DNA from: Oscillospiraceae bacterium
GTDB lineage: Bacteria > Bacillota > Clostridia > Oscillospirales > Ruminococcaceae
Length of the DNA: 28,664 nucleotides
Direction: 5' to 3'
Assembly (NCBI GenBank): GCA_029005335.1
Contig: JAQXFT010000183.1
Location: 1 to 28,664, forward strand
The position numbers and the translations under genes were made by a program. The number at the start of each line of letters is the position of its first letter. Positions within the stretch are counted from its first letter, which is position 1. This document shows, in pieces, positions 7,174 to 15,011 of this stretch. A model generated the notes under the pieces. It did no database searches and had not been told where the DNA came from. It was given only the letters and a program-made list of their open reading frames with translations.

Positions 7174-8313
7174 TTATACATTCAGGCGGGATTCGATTTC
7201 CATAGCCTGAGCATTTTTAAGTCTTGCCTCAGCAAGTTCCTTTTCGTCCTGAAGATTGATATTATCCCATTCAACATGACAAACAGCATTGCTTCCTGAA
7301 AGGCGTAGAAAAGCGTTTCCTATATCGCATATAACGGGAGTAAGCAGACGGCGATAATATTCAAGCTCGCTTGTGAGAATATCGGATTGCTGGCTTGACA
7401 TTCTTTCAGTGGAACTCCAGTTTAAACCGAGCAGAAAGGGCGGAATTGAGAGCTTTGAAATAAGCTGTTCGAGGAGCTGTCTGACGGGTATTTCAGTATT
7501 AAAGAGCTGATTTTCAGCACCGATTACTTTGATATCGACATCACCGACAGCAACGAAATCCTTAACCTGACCGAATTTAGCAGAGTTCATACCGTCCGCC
7601 CATTCTTTGGCAATCTGCATGGCACGTTCTTTGGAATAAGCACGTTCACCGGAATCGGCAGAGGGCTTATAAGTGACAGCATAGCGGACATTTCCGATTC
7701 TGTCGTAATTCTGACCGATACATTCATAAATTCTCAGCAGTATTCCGCTGAGAGCAGGCAGACCTCTTAAAATTGAACGTCCCATTCCGTTTGGAGCAGG
7801 GTTCATAGCAGTAAAGAGAATACGTTCGGGGTGTTTTATAATAGTTTTCTCCTGACCGTTTTTAAGAAAGTATCTTCTTTCAACGGGAGAATTACCGCAT
7901 TGAATCTCAATATCGCAGACATTGCCATTATAGAGACCGTCAATCTGTCTGTTATCCTTATTGATGATTATTTCACCGACAGCATTTCCGTAAGTGATAA
8001 TACTATCGAGATAGTTGTCAATAAAGGTGTAAACAGATTTTCCGGTAAGACCGACCGGCACATTATTCATAAAGTCATCAAGTCTTTTCTGAAAAAATTC
8101 ATCAGATGAAATTACTTTAAATCCACCGGTAAGCCTTATAATCTTGATAACAGCGGCATCAATTACGGGTATAGTGAAGCGGAGCTTATCATAAAGTTCC
8201 TTTTCGCAGTAATCGATTCCGGAATCGGGAAAGCTCTGTGAAAAATTTTCTCTTACAGCGGACTGGACGGCAAAGCCGGAATCCTTTTCGGATTTTTTTC
8301 TGAAAAGCTTCAT
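7174..8313 (-). CDS. Phage portal protein
   Basis: A 379-aa portal protein. It begins MKLFRKKSEKD, then has the core YDKLRFTIPVIDAAVIKIIRL, the wing segment SVYTFIDNYLDSIITYGNAV, and the conserved MNPAPNGMGRSILRGLPAL block, followed by the crown/clip region LISKLSIPPFLLGLNWSS and SELEYYRRLLTPVI. Twelve copies would form the DNA gateway and the docking site for the terminase. SD GGAGGA lies next to ATG 8311-8313. The 49-bp gap to the terminase gene contains one half of an imperfect inverted repeat (see findings). It is slightly short for a portal but contains all core segments. Confidence 0.85.
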   Translation of the reverse strand: MKLFRKKSEKDSGFAVQSAVRENFSQSFPDSGIDYCEKELYDKLRFTIPVIDAAVIKIIRLTGGFKVISSDEFFQKRLDDFMNNVPVGLTGKSVYTFIDNYLDSIITYGNAVGEIIINKDNRQIDGLYNGNVCDIEIQCGNSPVERRYFLKNGQEKTIIKHPERILFTAMNPAPNGMGRSILRGLPALSGILLRIYECIGQNYDRIGNVRYAVTYKPSADSGERAYSKERAMQIAKEWADGMNSAKFGQVKDFVAVGDVDIKVIGAENQLFNTEIPVRQLLEQLISKLSIPPFLLGLNWSSTERMSSQQSDILTSELEYYRRLLTPVICDIGNAFLRLSGSNAVCHVEWDNINLQDEKELAEARLKNAQAMEIESRLNV

Positions 8314-8362
8314 AAATCCTCCTTTTTATAAAAGTTATTGAACAGTGCTGAAAAAAATGCTT

Positions 8363-9610
8363 TTATCTTGCAATGCTTCCGACGAAGAAAGTATCAGGGC
8401 AGTTTTTACCGAAGGTATCTGAAACGAAATAACGCAAATCGTCCATAGCGTGGTCATTTTCCTTGACAGGGCAGTCATAGCCGTTTTTTTCGTTCCAGCA
8501 GTAGAGGGAAAATTCTCTTATAATATCCTTACAGCTTTGATGGAAAGCGATTTTATTCTGTTTAAGGACATCAGAGACGAGCCTTATGCCGGAAATTACA
8601 TCATTGTCCGCCTTTTTGACTGCAAATCTACCGTGTCTGCGGATACACTCAATGAAGCTTGCAGCGGAGGGGTCAACGATAATTTTTTCGATTTTCAGCG
8701 AACCGGCAAGCTGTTCGAGTGCGAGATAATGTTCTTCATCAGTGCGTGATATTCCCTCACGTTTAGATGAGTAATAATATTCTTTGATTCTGAACCATTT
8801 TCCGTTATGAAGTCCCCAGAGTCCGAAGGACGAGGGGTTGACAGTACCATAATCGCATGAAATAACGAAACGGGAACAATCCGGAATATCTGAAACCACA
8901 TGGACTTTTTCGCTGAACATAGGGTATATTATACCGCTGGCGGAACTCCATTTTCCCAGAACGAATCTTTCATAGAAAGCACCGGAATAAAGACGTTCAT
9001 AGCGTTCCCTTACTTTTTTTGAAAGAGAGGGATTATCGTCCATAGTGAAATGGAGATAGAGAGCATTTTTACTTTCGGATTTGAGAATCCATTCTCTGTA
9101 GAACCAGTGGGCAGGGTTGTCGGGATTGCAGTTGAACCATATTCTTGCATCTGAAACAGAGCATCTTGCAAGAGCCTGTTCAACGAATGAGCGAGGCATA
9201 AGGGCGACTTCATCGAGCATTACACCGGAAAGGGTTATACCCTGAATAAGCGAATCAGAAGAGCTGTCACGACCTCCGAAGAGATAGAAGCGGTTAGTAT
9301 GATTTTTGAGAGAAATATCAATATAATTTCTGCTTATTTTTTCGCAGAAAGAAAAACCGAGTTCCGAAGCTGATTTTATAAGAGGTTCAATAACATTGCG
9401 TCTCAGAGAGATTATAGTTTTTCCGCAGAAGGCGAAAATACTGTTATTGAAATTCAGTGAAGCCCAGCTTATGAAGCCAAGTGACATAGCAAAGGTTTTA
9501 CCGCTTCTGACAGCACCATCACAGATAACAGCATCATAATGACGATATTCAGGGGAAATCCACCATTTAAGAGTAATGAGCTGTTTTTCTGAAAATTTTG
9601 AGATATTCAC
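8363..9610 (-). CDS. Terminase large subunit (PBSX/XtmB-like)
   Basis: A 415-aa packaging ATPase-nuclease. Walker A is GAVRSGKT (32-39), Walker B GVMLDEVA (129-136, Asp133 and Glu134), and the coupling motif is FNCNPDNPAHWFY (159-171). The C-terminal RNase H-like nuclease carries Asp253 in ISCDYGT, Asp in IIVDPSAASF and a terminal NDHAMDD cluster, so both activities look intact. It translocates DNA into the prohead and cuts it. The GTG start (9608-9610) overlaps the stop of the small-subunit gene as GTGA; GAGGAAG upstream serves as SD. PBSX-type terminases often package by headful, but the packaging mode here is not visible. Confidence 0.92.
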   Translation of the reverse strand: MNISKFSEKQLITLKWWISPEYRHYDAVICDGAVRSGKTFAMSLGFISWASLNFNNSIFAFCGKTIISLRRNVIEPLIKSASELGFSFCEKISRNYIDISLKNHTNRFYLFGGRDSSSDSLIQGITLSGVMLDEVALMPRSFVEQALARCSVSDARIWFNCNPDNPAHWFYREWILKSESKNALYLHFTMDDNPSLSKKVRERYERLYSGAFYERFVLGKWSSASGIIYPMFSEKVHVVSDIPDCSRFVISCDYGTVNPSSFGLWGLHNGKWFRIKEYYYSSKREGISRTDEEHYLALEQLAGSLKIEKIIVDPSAASFIECIRRHGRFAVKKADNDVISGIRLVSDVLKQNKIAFHQSCKDIIREFSLYCWNEKNGYDCPVKENDHAMDDLRYFVSDTFGKNCPDTFFVGSIAR

Positions 9611-10083
9611 TGAACAGCTTCCTCATCATTATGTGTAAGAGCATTGATAAAGCTGTCAGCGATACCGGAGGAGTCGCAGGAATTAGCAAATTCAAACATT
9701 TTTTCGAGAGCCTTCTGCCTGTCGAAAAGCTTTATTTCAACGCCACCGCCCTTGACTTTTTTAATTTCGGATACGTTAAAGAGGTCGAGACCCGAAATAA
9801 CATCAGGTGAGGGCAGGTCGTCAGAGAAAGCAAGAAAAACAGCATCATTGGAATTTCCGAATGCAAGACGCTCCAGCCCCGACATAATACCTTTTGTATT
9901 GCAGTACAAATCGGAATAAAGCTTTGAGATAAGCTTCTGACATGAGGGAGAACGCATACATTCAATTCCGTCAAGCATGGCAGTTTCCGGAGGAAAACCG
10001 GCTTTGACAGCGGATTCCCTGATATTGCCGAGCTTTACGAAATAACAGCAGAAAAGCTTTTTTCTGTTATCATTATCTTTCAT
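9607..10083 (-). CDS. Terminase small subunit
   Basis: A 158-aa protein whose N-terminal part (RKKLFCCYFVKLGNIRESAVKAGF) is the helix-turn-helix DNA-recognition motif of small terminases, followed by helices for ring formation and an acidic C-terminus ending THNDEEAVQ. It recognises DNA and feeds it to the large subunit, whose start codon overlaps this gene's stop. SD AAGGAG stands 9 nt before ATG 10081-10083. It is the first gene of the cassette. No convincing SigA promoter is found upstream, in contrast to the host genes nearby. Confidence 0.75.
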   Translation of the reverse strand: MKDNDNRKKLFCCYFVKLGNIRESAVKAGFPPETAMLDGIECMRSPSCQKLISKLYSDLYCNTKGIMSGLERLAFGNSNDAVFLAFSDDLPSPDVISGLDLFNVSEIKKVKGGGVEIKLFDRQKALEKMFEFANSCDSSGIADSFINALTHNDEEAVQ

Positions 10084-10272
10084 CAGTAATCACTCCTTTC
10101 ATAAAAGCACTGTTCACAAAAGGGCAGAAAGAGGGTATTTTTTAAACGTCAGCATTTAAATCCGGAGAAAAAATTTTCTGAAAAATGGAAAAAATGTATA
10201 TATGCACAAATTTACAATATATTTTTTGTATACTATCACCAAGGATAAAAATTAAAAACTTCATTAAAAAAG
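10084..10272. other. Intergenic between capsid cassette and ydjI-like operon
   Basis: The divergent intergenic region is 260 bp (10084-10343). It carries the terS SD, one arm of an inverted repeat (AGCACTGTTCA, 10106-10116) and an AT-rich block flanked by GTATA/TATAC-like sequences (10195-10235). Facing terS only a poor -35/-10 match can be found (TTGGTG, 17 nt, TATTGT), so cassette transcription probably needs an activator or comes from elsewhere. The rightward promoter is listed separately. Confidence 0.4.
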
Positions 10273-10301
10273 TTGCAAAAATAAAAGGAATATGTTATAA
10301 T
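10273..10301 (+). promoter_or_regulatory. SigA-type promoter of the ydjI-ydjG-ydjH-like operon
   Basis: -35 TTGCAA (10273-10278), 17-nt spacer, -10 TATAAT (10296-10301). The leader is about 35 nt and SD GGAGGA (10329-10334) is 9 nt from ATG 10344. Confidence 0.75.
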
Positions 10302-10343
10302 ATAAGCACATAAAATTTTTTAGAAAACGGAGGAATTGACACT

Positions 10344-11588
10344 ATGGGAATAGTCAGAGCGGCTGCCGGAGCAATAGGCGGAAGCCTTGCAGATTCATGG
10401 CTTGATTTTATCGAAGCCGATAATATGACCGATACAACGGCAATGACAAGAGGAGTTCAGGTACATGACAGAAGAAGCAGTAACAGAAGACAGTCAACAG
10501 GAATAGTATCAAACGGTTCAAAGGTAATTGTCGGACAGAATCAGATGATGCTTCTTGTTGACGGAGGAAATATTGTAGATTATTGTGCAGAACCGGGATA
10601 CTATGAAGTATTTATGTCATCAGCACCATCAATGTTCAACGGAGAATTTAAAGATTCTCTCAAAGACACGTGGAACAGATTCAAATTCGGGGGACAGCCG
10701 TCATCAAAGCAGGAAATTTATTTTATAAATCTTCAGGAGATAAAAAACATAAAATTCGGAACACGCAACGCCCTGAATTATTTTGACAATTTTTATAATG
10801 CGGAGCTTTTTCTGAGATGTCACGGTACATACTCAATAAAGATAACCGACCCTATAAAATTCTTCAAAGAAGTATGTCCGAGAAATGCTCAGAGGGTTGA
10901 TATGAATAATATCGGAGAGCAGTATCTCATGGAATTTACACAGGCATTGCAGACAGCCATAGCGAAAATGTCTATGGACGGAAAGAGAATATCATATCTC
11001 AATGCAATGACAACTGACCTTTCAAGATATATGCAGACAGTACTTGACGACCAGTGGAAAGATTTGAGAGGAATGGAAGTATGCTCCGTAGCACTCGCAA
11101 CGATTTCATATGATGAAGCAAGTCAGAAGCTTATAAACAGACGTAACGAAGCCGGAATGTTTTCTGACCCGAATATACGTCAGGCATATGCTCAGACGGC
11201 AGTTGCAGACGGATTAAGAAATGCAGGCTCAAATGCATCAGGAGCAATGAACGGATACGTAGGAATGGGCATGGGTATGAATGTAGCCGGAAGCTTTATG
11301 CAGTCGGTAACATCAGCAAATGCACAGCAGAATCAGCAATCTTCTGCCAACAGCTGGACCTGCGAATGTGGAACAGCGAATACAGGAAGATTCTGTCAGA
11401 ACTGCGGAAAGGCAAAGCCAGCACCGGCAAATACATGGACTTGTCAGTGCGGAACAACAAATACAGGAAGATTCTGTCAGAACTGCGGAACAGCAAGACC
11501 GGCAACAGCAGGCGGAACATGGACTTGTCAGTGCGGAACAGTAAATACAGGAAACTTCTGTCAGGGTTGCGGAAACAGAAGACCATAA
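10344..11588 (+). CDS. ydjI: SPFH-domain protein with three C-terminal zinc ribbons (YdjI-like)
   Basis: A 414-aa protein. Residues about 1-290 form an SPFH (stomatin/flotillin-like) domain as in Bacillus YdjI ('virion core protein'-type): MGIVRAAAGAIGGSLADSW at the N-terminus, then the beta core (NQMMLLVDGGNIVDYCAEPGYY) and a helical part. A Gly/Met-rich linker (about 295-325) precedes three tandem zinc ribbons, each W-T-C-x-C-G-T-x-N-T-G-x-F-C-Q-x-C-G. In Bacillus YdjI belongs to the pspA-ydjGHI membrane-stress system (established). Here it leads an operon with YdjG- and YdjH-like genes but no PspA is in the window. It likely sits on the inner face of the membrane as an oligomer. Confidence 0.8.
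   Translation: MGIVRAAAGAIGGSLADSWLDFIEADNMTDTTAMTRGVQVHDRRSSNRRQSTGIVSNGSKVIVGQNQMMLLVDGGNIVDYCAEPGYYEVFMSSAPSMFNGEFKDSLKDTWNRFKFGGQPSSKQEIYFINLQEIKNIKFGTRNALNYFDNFYNAELFLRCHGTYSIKITDPIKFFKEVCPRNAQRVDMNNIGEQYLMEFTQALQTAIAKMSMDGKRISYLNAMTTDLSRYMQTVLDDQWKDLRGMEVCSVALATISYDEASQKLINRRNEAGMFSDPNIRQAYAQTAVADGLRNAGSNASGAMNGYVGMGMGMNVAGSFMQSVTSANAQQNQQSSANSWTCECGTANTGRFCQNCGKAKPAPANTWTCQCGTTNTGRFCQNCGTARPATAGGTWTCQCGTVNTGNFCQGCGNRRP
11355..11582 (+). repeat. Three tandem zinc-ribbon coding repeats
   Basis: Units begin with the Trp codon at 11355, 11436 and 11520 (periods 81 and 84 bp), and all encode CxCGTxNTGxFCQxCG. DNA identity between units is high (for example AATACAGGAAGATTCTGTCA is shared by units 1 and 2), pointing to recent duplication within the gene. 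Confidence 0.85.
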
Positions 11589-11616
11589 AAAAAGACAGGG
11601 CGAACAATGTTCGCCC
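11588..11616. terminator. Attenuator-like hairpin between ydjI- and ydjG-like genes
   Basis: An 8-bp stem GGGCGAAC (11598-11605)/GTTCGCCC (11609-11616) with an AAT triloop lies just after the stop codon. On the plus strand it is followed only by an AT-rich sequence, so it may reduce rather than stop transcription into ydjG. On the minus strand an A-run at 11588-11593 supplies a T-run. Confidence 0.5.
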
Positions 11617-11648
11617 ATAAATATTAACAAAAAGAACGGAGTGAGAAC

Positions 11649-12707
11649 TTGGAAGCAGTCCAGTATAAATGCCCTAACTGCGGAGGCGAACTGAAATTCA
11701 AGCCTGAATCACAAAAATTCGGGTGCGAATATTGCTTCAGTGAATTTACCGAGGAAGAAATAAGGGAAGTCTGTGAACACAATGAAAACAGACCTTCTGA
11801 TGAAAATCTTGAAAGGGAGCAGAGAGATTTTCAGGAGCATACAAATGTATATCATTGTGGAAGCTGTGGAGCAGAGATAATAGCAGAGGAAAACGAGTCT
11901 GCGACCTTCTGTTATTATTGTCATGAACCTGTAATACTTAGCGGAAGACTATCCGGAGATTACAAGCCTGACAGAGTAATAGGCTTTCAGATAGACCGTA
12001 ACAGAGCTGAAACAATTTTCAAGGACTGGTGCTGGAAAAAGTGGTTTATCCCGAAGGATTTTAAAACTCAGAGTCAGCTTGAAAAAATGACGGGATTATA
12101 TGTACCGTTCTGGCTTGCGGACTGCAAAATAAAAGCGAGCTGTAATGCGATGGGAAAGCAGATCAGAACATGGCGTTCGGGTGATTATCAGTATACAGAG
12201 ACGAAGGAATTTGAAGTAATCAGAAAAGCTGATATAAAGCTTAAAGGAATCCCCGCAGACGGAGCGAGCAAAATAGAAGACCAGCTCATGGAGGCAATAG
12301 AGCCGTTCCGGTATGAAGATGCAAAAGCCTTTTCGATGTCATATCTGAGCGGATTTTATGCAGATAAATATGACGTTGACAAGGCGGAGGTTTTTCCGAG
12401 AATACGTCAGAGAGCTGAAAGCGGTTCACATGCGTTGATAGCCGGAAGCATACAGGGATATAATACAGTAATCAGAACATCAGAGAATTATAATATAATA
12501 AACACCGATTGGGAATATATGCTTTTGCCGGTATGGTTCATGACATATATCCATGACGGGAAAACATATTCATTTGCACTCAACGGACAGACCGGAAAGA
12601 TAGCAGGAACACCACCCTTTAACAGCTTGAAATGCGGAATATTCTGCGGAATAATAGCTGTTGTCATAACGCTTATAACGATGCTGGGAGGATATTTTCT
12701 GTTATGA
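11649..12707 (+). CDS. ydjG: Zinc-ribbon membrane-associated protein (YdjG-like)
   Basis: A 352-aa protein with two N-terminal zinc ribbons: CPNCGG...CEYC (residues about 8-30, TFIIB-like) and CGSCGA...CYYCHEP (about 73-98). A conserved central domain (FKDWCWKKWFIPKDF, LYVPFWLADCKIKASCNA, LLPVWFMTYIHDGKTYSFALNGQTGKI) follows, then one C-terminal transmembrane helix (CGIIAVVITLITMLGGYFLL). This architecture matches Bacillus YdjG and relatives of the PspA-linked envelope stress module. The start is a TTG codon with SD GGAG 7 nt upstream; no ATG in frame lies close by. It overlaps the next gene by 4 nt. Confidence 0.75.
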   Translation: MEAVQYKCPNCGGELKFKPESQKFGCEYCFSEFTEEEIREVCEHNENRPSDENLEREQRDFQEHTNVYHCGSCGAEIIAEENESATFCYYCHEPVILSGRLSGDYKPDRVIGFQIDRNRAETIFKDWCWKKWFIPKDFKTQSQLEKMTGLYVPFWLADCKIKASCNAMGKQIRTWRSGDYQYTETKEFEVIRKADIKLKGIPADGASKIEDQLMEAIEPFRYEDAKAFSMSYLSGFYADKYDVDKAEVFPRIRQRAESGSHALIAGSIQGYNTVIRTSENYNIINTDWEYMLLPVWFMTYIHDGKTYSFALNGQTGKIAGTPPFNSLKCGIFCGIIAVVITLITMLGGYFLL

Positions 12708-13636
12708 TGAATATAAAAAAGCTGTCAGGCATTATTATTTCATATCTGATAATTCTTACAGCATTAATGCCATTATGTACCTATGCAGTGGAGAGCAGTT
12801 CCAAGAATTTTGAAAACTGCGGAGTATATGATACAAGCGGAACATTGTCGGAATCAGAAGTCAGTCAGCTAAGCGGAACAGTAAGAGAGACTGCAAAGCA
12901 GATTGATATGTATGTAGCAGTTTTCATAAGCGGAGAAGACATGAGCGATTATGAAACGGAAGTTTTTTCAGAAGAATGTTATGAAGATATGTTCGGAGAG
13001 AATACTGACGGAATATTCTTTTATATGGATTTGTCAGACGGAAAGCCCCTTTATGATTATATATCCACAAGCGGAATGGGAGCATTAATCTATACAGATT
13101 ACAGAAACGACGGAAAGAATAACGTCATAGATAAAATTTTCAAAAAGGTATATAATTATCTTCCGTCATCTGAATCGGGACAAAAAGCCAGTGCAGATGA
13201 TTTAAAGCTTGCGGTTGAGGAATTTTGCAGTCAGCTGAAAATATATGCTGATAATGAAGTAAAGACCTTTTACTATAATTATGACCCTGTAGATAAGAAA
13301 TATATATACGAAAGCGGAGGGAAAGCAGTAGTATCATCACATAAGCCGTATTTTGTGATGATAAAATATCTTCCCATAGGTCTTTTAATTGGAATTGTAA
13401 CAGCAATAGTAATGTTTTTCATAATAAAGAGTACATACAGATTCAGGAAGAGCTGTGATTCATCGGTATATATTTCAAAAGATGAAACTAATTTTACAGT
13501 AAAAGACGACAGATTCATAAGACAATATGTAACCAAGAAAAAAATAGAAAGAAGTTCATCTTCCGGAGGCTCTCACCGTTCCGGAGGAGGCTCACATGGC
13601 GGAGGCTCACACGGAGGCGGAGGAAGTCACAGATAA
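12704..13636 (+). CDS. ydjH: TPM-domain membrane protein with Gly/Ser/His-rich tail (YdjH-like)
   Basis: A 310-aa protein. The signal/anchor MMNIKKLSGIIISYLIILTAL is followed by an extracytoplasmic TPM domain (about residues 40-180; VYDTSGTLSESEVSQL and TDGIFFYMDLSDGK). Next come a transmembrane helix (LPIGLLIGIVTAIVMFFIIK) and a cytoplasmic tail ending in repeated GGSHGGGSH, like other TPM proteins. It is the YdjH counterpart. ATG 12704 overlaps the preceding stop (ATGA) with SD GGAGGA 12 nt upstream; a second ATG follows immediately. The frame continues upstream to 12632, but that would be inside ydjG without an SD. The His/Gly-rich tail could bind metal, which is inference. Confidence 0.75.
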   Translation: MMNIKKLSGIIISYLIILTALMPLCTYAVESSSKNFENCGVYDTSGTLSESEVSQLSGTVRETAKQIDMYVAVFISGEDMSDYETEVFSEECYEDMFGENTDGIFFYMDLSDGKPLYDYISTSGMGALIYTDYRNDGKNNVIDKIFKKVYNYLPSSESGQKASADDLKLAVEEFCSQLKIYADNEVKTFYYNYDPVDKKYIYESGGKAVVSSHKPYFVMIKYLPIGLLIGIVTAIVMFFIIKSTYRFRKSCDSSVYISKDETNFTVKDDRFIRQYVTKKKIERSSSSGGSHRSGGGSHGGGSHGGGGSHR

Positions 13637-13644
13637 ATCAGAAC

Positions 13645-13674
13645 AAAAAAAGCGGGCATAAAGCCCGTTTTTTT
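13645..13674. terminator. Bidirectional intrinsic terminator
   Basis: CGGGC (13653-13657), loop ATAAA, GCCCG (13663-13667), with A7 before and T7 after. It ends both the ydj-like operon (+) and the yab operon (-). Confidence 0.9.
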
Positions 13675-13685
13675 GTGATATGGAA

Positions 13686-14138
13686 TTATTTTCTGCGAGT
13701 ACCGTTTTTACGGTCGGTACTTCTTTTAAGCTCGCACATTTTTTCTTCGCTGTTCTGTTTGAATTTGTTAATCATATCCTCAAATGACATTTCGGACTGA
13801 GGGGTCTGTTTTTTAGGTTCCCATACATTAGGGTGTACACGGTCATCACGTTTCTGGTTCTGATTTCTGAACTGATTATTTTTCTGAGGTCTGGGGTTAG
13901 GATTCTCGACAGCCTTTTTGATAGAGAGGCTGACTTTTCCGGCATCATTGATACCGATTACTTTAACCTTGACCTCCTGATTTTCAGTAAGGAAGTCTCT
14001 GATTTCGTTGACAAAGGAGTTGGAGATTTCAGATATGTGAACCATGCCTGTACCACCGCCCTCTATATCAATGAAAGCACCATATTGAGTAATGTTTTTT
14101 ACTTTGCCGTCATAAATTTTTCCGATTTCCAGCTGCAT
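13686..14138 (-). CDS. yabR: S1-domain RNA-binding protein (YabR-like)
   Basis: A 150-aa protein. Residues 1-72 form an S1 domain (MQLEIGKIYDGKVKNITQYG, GAFIDIEGGGTGMVHISEIS, VKVKVIGINDAGKVSLSIKK). The rest is a basic, Pro/Asn/Gln-rich low-complexity tail ending KRSTDRKNGTRRK. YabR (general stress protein 13-like) binds RNA or ribosomes. In Bacillus it also follows divIC (established), so gene order supports the name. SD AGGAGG lies upstream of ATG 14136-14138. It is last in its operon, ending at a strong terminator. Confidence 0.9.
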   Translation of the reverse strand: MQLEIGKIYDGKVKNITQYGAFIDIEGGGTGMVHISEISNSFVNEIRDFLTENQEVKVKVIGINDAGKVSLSIKKAVENPNPRPQKNNQFRNQNQKRDDRVHPNVWEPKKQTPQSEMSFEDMINKFKQNSEEKMCELKRSTDRKNGTRRK

Positions 14139-14161
14139 CAGCTAAATTCCTCCTAAAAAAA

Positions 14162-14476
14162 TTAATTGCGTGAAGTGTCATAAAATCTTTGTTCATCAGG
14201 GTAAGCATAATTAAAATCCTCACGGGCGACTTTTTCTATGTATTCGGTCATATCTCCGTCTTCGAGTATCTGCTGTAGCTCTGCGTTTTCGTTTTCATAG
14301 TCCTTAATTTTTTCCTTTATGGTTAAAAGCTCTTCTTCCTTCTGCATTCTGTCGTATTCAGTAGAGACGCTGATAGCGGTACAGCAAATAATGAGAGCTA
14401 CTGAAGCGATTTTAAATGCGATATTATTAAAGAAGCCTTTACCTTTTGACTTTCGTCTTTTCTTTTTTTGGGTCAT
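14162..14476 (-). CDS. divIC: Septum formation initiator DivIC/FtsB family
   Basis: A 104-aa bitopic protein: a basic cytoplasmic N-terminus (MTQKKKRRKSKGKGFF), one transmembrane helix (about residues 18-38), then a leucine/glutamate coiled coil (about 42-74) and the C-terminal FtsB-like motif VAREDFNYAYPDEQRFYD. It works in the divisome with FtsL and DivIB. The gene lies inside the 3' end of yabQ by 38 nt and has only a weak SD, so translation is probably coupled to yabQ. Confidence 0.9.
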   Translation of the reverse strand: MTQKKKRRKSKGKGFFNNIAFKIASVALIICCTAISVSTEYDRMQKEEELLTIKEKIKDYENENAELQQILEDGDMTEYIEKVAREDFNYAYPDEQRFYDTSRN

Positions 14477-15005
14477 GGACTTTCACATTCTTTCTTTTGT
14501 GAATTACCTTATTATTATACAACATTTTATGGGATTCAATCAAGGGCAAAAATAGGATTTTAAGGTGATTGGAGAAATTTTCGTAAAAATCTACAAATTT
14601 ACCTTGAAATTTTTTACGCATAGTTATATAAAGGAGAAAAAAAGGTCTGAGCAGAAGGAGCAGAACGGATTTAATAAGGGATACAAGCTTTTTAATTACG
14701 AGTAAGGCAATTCTTCCCACAGAGAAGAAATAAAGAATAAAGCCTAATATATTGCCGAAAATATAGAATATTCTGAATTCTCCTCTGGCAAAGGCGGAGG
14801 TAAAGGAAACAATGATAATGATGTATATAATGAAAAAGAGAATATCCTCAAGCATAACGAGGAATTGGTTATGAGGGAGAATAATTCTTAATACTCTGAA
14901 AATGTCATAGATGATACCGAGAAGGACACCAGTAATACATGAGAATAAGAAAAGCTGAGTATGTTCACTGAGGGAAAAATAAGTTTCCGGAATAATATTT
15001 TTCAT
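14439..15005 (-). CDS. yabQ: Spore cortex biosynthesis protein YabQ
   Basis: A 188-aa membrane protein with four to five transmembrane helices (FLFSCITGVLLGIIYDIF at about residues 19-36, ILFFIIYIIIIVSFTSAF, IFGNILGFILYFFSVGRI, SVLLLLLRPFFLLY) and a basic C-terminal tail. YabQ is needed for cortex formation in sporulating Firmicutes and is expressed in the mother cell (established for Bacillus). The tail is encoded in DNA that also encodes the start of divIC in another frame. The start ATG 15003-15005 has a modest SD (AGGTAG) overlapping the yabP stop. Confidence 0.9.
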   Translation of the reverse strand: MKNIIPETYFSLSEHTQLFLFSCITGVLLGIIYDIFRVLRIILPHNQFLVMLEDILFFIIYIIIIVSFTSAFARGEFRIFYIFGNILGFILYFFSVGRIALLVIKKLVSLIKSVLLLLLRPFFLLYITMRKKFQGKFVDFYENFSNHLKILFLPLIESHKMLYNNKVIHKRKNVKVHDPKKEKTKVKR

Positions 15006-15011
15006 AAAAAG

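Noticed and set aside
3202..10083. An ordinary intact prophage
   Set aside because: Integrase, regulators, replication, tail and lysis genes are missing and the flanks are host genes with no att-like repeats seen.
10195..10235. Promoter or operator dyad facing terS
   Set aside because: GTATA/TATAC-flanked AT-rich DNA and a poor -35/-10 pair are within chance in this base composition.
11296..11630. Long cysteine-rich reading frames opposite the SPFH gene
   Set aside because: They are shadows of the tandem zinc-ribbon repeats in other frames, without SD or plausible protein features.
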